DNA of 63,444 nt from Mucilaginibacter sp. UBA5151 (GTDB lineage Bacteria > Bacteroidota > Bacteroidia > Sphingobacteriales > Sphingobacteriaceae): NCBI GenBank assembly GCA_002413785.1, contig DHXR01000006.1, forward strand, positions 1-63,444, read 5' to 3'. The notes below the pieces were generated by a model. That model saw only the letters and a list, made by a program, of their open reading frames with translations. It searched no databases and was not told the DNA's origin. Positions 60,365-63,444 of the stretch are shown one piece after another; position 1 is the stretch's first letter, and each line of letters begins with the position of its first letter. A program made the position numbers and the translations under genes.

Positions 60365-61501
60365 ATGACTGAAGAAGAAAAAATTAAAGAACAATCAGTT
60401 GAGCATTTTCTCGACCTGATCAAACGTTCAAGGCGGGGTAAGTTTAAGATATACATAGGCATGAGCGCCGGTGTAGGCAAAACATACCGTATGCTAAAGG
60501 AGGCGCGCACCTTATTGCGTAACGGCATCGACGTGAAGATCGGGTATGTTGAAACCCATAAACGCAAGGAAACGGAGGCATTGATTGAGGGTTTGCCGAT
60601 AATTCCGCGCCGGAAGCTTTTTTACAAAGGCAAGGAACTGGAGGAAATGGACCTTAACGCCATCATTAACCTGCGGCCCGAAGTGGTTATTGTTGATGAA
60701 CTGGCGCATTCAAACATCGAAGGCAGCAAAAACGAGAAACGCTGGCAGGATGTAGTGGATATATTGAATGCCGGGATCAATGTGATCAGCGCGGTTAATA
60801 TCCAGCATATTGAAAGCCTGAATGAGGAAGTGGAAAAGATAACCGGTGCGGCTATCAACGAGCGTATTCCTGATAAGGTTTTGCAGATGGCGGACGAAGT
60901 GGTGAACATTGATCTCACCGCAGACGAACTGGTTGACCGCTTAAAGCAAGGGAAAATTTATGATGAACAAAAAATACAGCAGGCCTTAAATAATTTTTTT
61001 CAGGCCGAAAGGATTTTGCAGCTGCGCGAACTGGCCCTAAGGGAAGTTGCCAACGCTGTTGAACGGAAAATTGACATCGAGGTGCCGAAAAACATAAAAG
61101 TGCGCCCCGAATTATTTTTAGCCTGTATCAGCACCAACGAAGCGTCAGCAAAAATAATTATCAGGAAAACGGCCCGGCTGGCTTCGTATTACCGGTCCAG
61201 GTGGTATTTGCTTTACGTGCAAACCTCCAATGAAAGCAGTGATAAAATAAACCTGGCCTCGCAACGGCACCTGATCAATAATTTTAAACTGGCCACACAA
61301 TTGGGAGGGGAAGTTTTAAAGGTGAAAGATAATAACGTAGCCAAAACAATTTGGGAAACAGCAGAGAAATATGATATTACTACTATTTGCATCGGAAAAC
61401 CACACTTTAAATTTTACCAGCTGGTTATGAAAACAGCGATATTTACCCAATTACTGAATAAAATGACACAAACACATATTGACCTTGTAATACTATCATA
61501 A
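60365..61501 (+). CDS. KdpD N-terminal half as a stand-alone protein
   Basis: 378 residues. About 20-230 is the KdpD domain: Walker A-like GMSAGVGKTYRMLKEA, Walker B-like VVIVDELAHSN, and LNAGINVISAVNIQHIESLNEEVEKITG, with LTADELVDRLKQGKIY. About 250-375 is a universal-stress-protein-like domain (ISTNEASAKIIIRKTARLASYYRSRW...). Full KdpD (about 890 residues) continues into four membrane helices, GAF and kinase, all absent here. So the sensing cytoplasmic half is separate. The stop shares a base with the next start (TAATG), coupling it to the histidine kinase. It probably senses K+ limitation or c-di-AMP and passes this to that kinase. Confidence 0.85.
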   Translation: MTEEEKIKEQSVEHFLDLIKRSRRGKFKIYIGMSAGVGKTYRMLKEARTLLRNGIDVKIGYVETHKRKETEALIEGLPIIPRRKLFYKGKELEEMDLNAIINLRPEVVIVDELAHSNIEGSKNEKRWQDVVDILNAGINVISAVNIQHIESLNEEVEKITGAAINERIPDKVLQMADEVVNIDLTADELVDRLKQGKIYDEQKIQQALNNFFQAERILQLRELALREVANAVERKIDIEVPKNIKVRPELFLACISTNEASAKIIIRKTARLASYYRSRWYLLYVQTSNESSDKINLASQRHLINNFKLATQLGGEVLKVKDNNVAKTIWETAEKYDITTICIGKPHFKFYQLVMKTAIFTQLLNKMTQTHIDLVILS

Positions 61502-63216
61502 TGACTATTAAAAATAAACTCCGTGCCGGTATCAGTTTTTTGTTCTTTCTGGCAATTATTTGCTGCGGCTTGTCTATTTTCTATGTGAGCAGACTCTCGG
61601 AGGATGAGAAAAATATCTTAAAGAATAACTACCAGTCTGTCCAATACACAAAAAATATTTGTGTGGCTGTTGATGCAAGCCATGGGGCACTTAACGGGCA
61701 ACAAATTAAGGTAATAGAAGAAAATCTTTCGGCTGAAGGGCATGATATTACCGAACCAGGTGAAAGACAACTCACTGACTCATTAAGGTCCAAATTTGAG
61801 ACGCTTAAAAGGATTGACAGCAACGCTTCAAATGCCGGAGAATTGCATGCTGCAATAAGGAAACTGTCTTATGGCATAATGCAATTGAACATGAACGCTA
61901 TTGAACACAAGTATGCCGCTGCAACTGACACCGCAACCAGTGATACGGTTATATTGGCTTTTGTGGGATCGTTCCTTTTCCTTGTTGCATTTAGTTTTGT
62001 TGTGAATTTTCCCGGCTACATCGCAAACCCGATAAAAGAATTAACGGAACGCATAAAAGAAGTATCGAACCGTAATTACCAGCAGCAGCTTAATTTTAAG
62101 TCGAATGACGAATTTGGTGAACTGGGCCAGGCATTTAACACCATGACAAAAAAGCTTGATGAATATGAACACAGCAACCTGGCAAGCATATTATTTGAAA
62201 AAAGGCGCATCGAAACCATCATTAATTCAATGCACGACGCTATTATAGGGCTTGATGAAAAATCAGTTATCATTTTTGCAAACGAAGTAGCAAGTACCCT
62301 CATCGGTTTGCCCGAAAAAAACCTGACAGGCAAATATGCCCCGGATATTGCTTTGGAAAACGACCTGTTGCGAAACCTGCTGGTGAATGATGAGCATAAA
62401 ATGAAAATATATGCTGATAACCGCGAAAGTTACTATAACAAGGAAGTATTAGCAGTAACCAGTAAAGATAAGGTGATTGGCAAAGTGATCATTTTGAAAA
62501 ATATCACGGAATTTCAGCAATTGGACGAGGCAAAAACCAACTTTATAGCCACCATATCCCATGAGTTGAAAACACCGATCTCGTCTATTAAAATGAGCCT
62601 CAAATTATTGGAGGATAACCGCATAGGCAATATGAACACCGAACAAAAGCAGTTACTGGAGAATATTGATGAAGACGCCCGCAGGCTGCTGCAGATCACC
62701 GGCGAGTTATTGGATATGGCGCAGGTGGAAACAGGTAAACTCCAGCTGAATTTTGGTAAAACGCATCCTGCAAACATAGTAGATTATGCCGTAAAAGCCC
62801 TGAAAACAACCGCCGAACAAAAGCAGGTAAGTATCAATGTTCATTGTGATGAAGACCTTCCGGATGTAAAAGCCGACCTTGATAAAACAACCTGGGTATT
62901 GATCAACCTGTTGTCAAACGCGATAAAGTACAGCCACGAAAAATCGGTGGTTGATCTGGTGGTAAAACAATATAAAGCCGATGAAATAGAGTTTTCTGTA
63001 CAGGACCATGGCCGCGGGATAGACCAAAAGTATTTAGCGAGGATATTTGAAAGATATTTCAAAGTTCCCGGCGCTACTTTCGACCAAACCGGTACAGGCC
63101 TCGGCCTGGCTATCGCGAAAGACTTTATTGAGGCCCAGGCCGGTAAAATAGGCGTTGAAAGTGAATTGGGCGAAGGCAGCAGGTTTTATTTTACCCTGAA
63201 AAGGTTTGGGAACTGA
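61501..63216 (+). CDS. HAMP-PAS sensor histidine kinase coupled to the KdpD half
   Basis: 571 residues. Membrane helices at about 8-28 and 155-175 flank a periplasmic helical sensor domain; HAMP follows (FPGYIANPIKELTERIKEVSNRNYQQ, about 176-201), then PAS (about 235-340). Kinase core: H-box FIATISHELKTPISSIKMSLKLLEDNR (His about 357), N-box INLLSNAIKYSHE, G1 VQDHGRGIDQKYLARIFERYFK, G2 GTGLGLAIAKDFIEAQAGKIGVESELGEGSRFYF. It is the only kinase in the kdp region and is translated with the KdpD-like protein, so the two likely work as a split KdpD. The probable target is the NtrC-type regulator at 52460. Confidence 0.85.
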   Translation: MTIKNKLRAGISFLFFLAIICCGLSIFYVSRLSEDEKNILKNNYQSVQYTKNICVAVDASHGALNGQQIKVIEENLSAEGHDITEPGERQLTDSLRSKFETLKRIDSNASNAGELHAAIRKLSYGIMQLNMNAIEHKYAAATDTATSDTVILAFVGSFLFLVAFSFVVNFPGYIANPIKELTERIKEVSNRNYQQQLNFKSNDEFGELGQAFNTMTKKLDEYEHSNLASILFEKRRIETIINSMHDAIIGLDEKSVIIFANEVASTLIGLPEKNLTGKYAPDIALENDLLRNLLVNDEHKMKIYADNRESYYNKEVLAVTSKDKVIGKVIILKNITEFQQLDEAKTNFIATISHELKTPISSIKMSLKLLEDNRIGNMNTEQKQLLENIDEDARRLLQITGELLDMAQVETGKLQLNFGKTHPANIVDYAVKALKTTAEQKQVSINVHCDEDLPDVKADLDKTTWVLINLLSNAIKYSHEKSVVDLVVKQYKADEIEFSVQDHGRGIDQKYLARIFERYFKVPGATFDQTGTGLGLAIAKDFIEAQAGKIGVESELGEGSRFYFTLKRFGN

Positions 63217-63285
63217 GGAAGGTTAAAGGGGAAAGGTAAAAGGCGAAAGGTGCTCTCTTCTTTCATCAACTTAACTTTTGAAGTT

Positions 63286-63444
63286 CTATGACGTGACCTT
63301 TAACTGGTACTCTTTTATCAATGCATCGGCAGGTAACCGTAAAAGTTGGCTGAATTTCCTGATCATCGTAAGGGACAAAGGTTGTTTATAATTTAATACT
63401 TTGCTCACAGTTCCTTTGTCACCCAGGGCAGACGCATTAAAATA
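63286..63444 (-). CDS. HigA-type antitoxin, 3' end (partial)
   Basis: The last 52 codons of a minus-strand gene that runs off the window: YFNASALGDKGTVSKVLNYK, QPLSLTMIRKFSQLLRLPAD, ALIKEYQLKVTS. This is the end of an XRE helix-turn-helix (GDKGTVSKVLN is the recognition helix) and the typical HigA tail with L.IPA..LI. A HigB toxin gene would be expected near it beyond the window edge. Not certain, because only the end is visible. Confidence 0.6.
   Translation of the reverse strand, partial: YFNASALGDKGTVSKVLNYKQPLSLTMIRKFSQLLRLPADALIKEYQLKVTS

Noticed and set aside
60365..61501. Truncated, dead kdpD
   Set aside because: The end coincides with a TAATG junction to a complete kinase gene and both domains look intact, so a split sensor is more likely than a broken gene.
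1..63444. tRNA, rRNA or riboswitch genes
   Set aside because: I looked for cloverleaf-like and conserved rRNA words and found none that I could support by eye. A tRNAscan or Infernal run would be decisive.

Overview
The window looks like a chromosome segment from a Bacteroidota bacterium of the Sphingobacteriaceae type (Mucilaginibacter/Pedobacter-like). The evidence is AT-leaning DNA with TAnnTTTG-type -7 promoter elements, clade II (Sec-dependent) nosZ, RIC/DUF2249 proteins, alginate-export-type porins, Tat-leader oxidoreductases and many short palindromic intergenic repeats. The genus is inferred from gene style, not from a marker gene.

Layout. 1-3.6 kb: a frameshifted AlbA_2/Schlafen-type ATP-binding gene, an unrecognised gene, and on the minus strand a DUF7009 gene with a cobA (siroheme) gene that is broken twice. 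3.6-14.1 kb: a nitrate assimilation locus on the plus strand, running from a promoter with an FNR-like box through a decayed membrane gene, a 38-bp triple repeat, an outer-membrane porin, a NrtABC/D-type nitrate ABC transporter, a fused molybdopterin nitrate reductase/FAD reductase/BFD protein, and a rubredoxin-tailed sulfite/nitrite-reductase-like partner that lacks visible siroheme cysteines. 14.1-22.8 kb: gene graveyards (AraC remnant, truncated YhcG-type nuclease, several MITE/REP-like elements, a five-copy 42-bp repeat) around a UPF1-like helicase, Kup and an MHS-family MFS transporter. 22.8-25.0 kb: an AT-rich solitary gene joining a GHKL/MORC-like ATPase to a PD-(D/E)XK nuclease, the best candidate here for an undescribed defence gene.

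25.2-37.8 kb: a nitric oxide/nitrous oxide island. It holds a hemerythrin gene with an internal deletion, a DUF1858-DUF2249 protein, two heme-copper-oxidase-like membrane proteins around a SufT/MIP18-type factor, the iron-sulfur repair protein RIC, an Rrf2 (NsrR-like) regulator, a lipoprotein cytochrome c and nosZ-(nosB-like)-nosL-nosD-nosF-nosY plus a small periplasmic protein. Three near-identical palindromes (25237, 29428, 30917) look like the Rrf2 operator; two have a -7 promoter element as their spacer. No nitrite or NO reductase of denitrification is visible, so the sequence suggests an N2O consumer rather than a complete denitrifier.

37.9-52.3 kb: accessory genes: VOC and PPOX remnants, a chimeric response regulator, an amine oxidase with a cytochrome c, a RelE-type toxin-antitoxin pair, a twin beta-helix protein with a beta-propeller tail and a GH30 enzyme (possible beta-glucan use), a PIG-L deacetylase, purU, a Pmp3-like protein and a Gfo/Idh/MocA oxidoreductase. 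52.4-63.2 kb: a complete kdp potassium system with an unusual control arrangement: an NtrC-type sigma-54 activator, a sigma-54-like promoter, a 30-aa membrane protein before kdpF, kdpABC, a porin, and KdpD split into a stand-alone N-terminal half plus a separate HAMP-PAS histidine kinase. The window ends in the 3' end of a HigA-like antitoxin gene.

All calls come from reading the sequence and translated proteins by eye; no database search was run.
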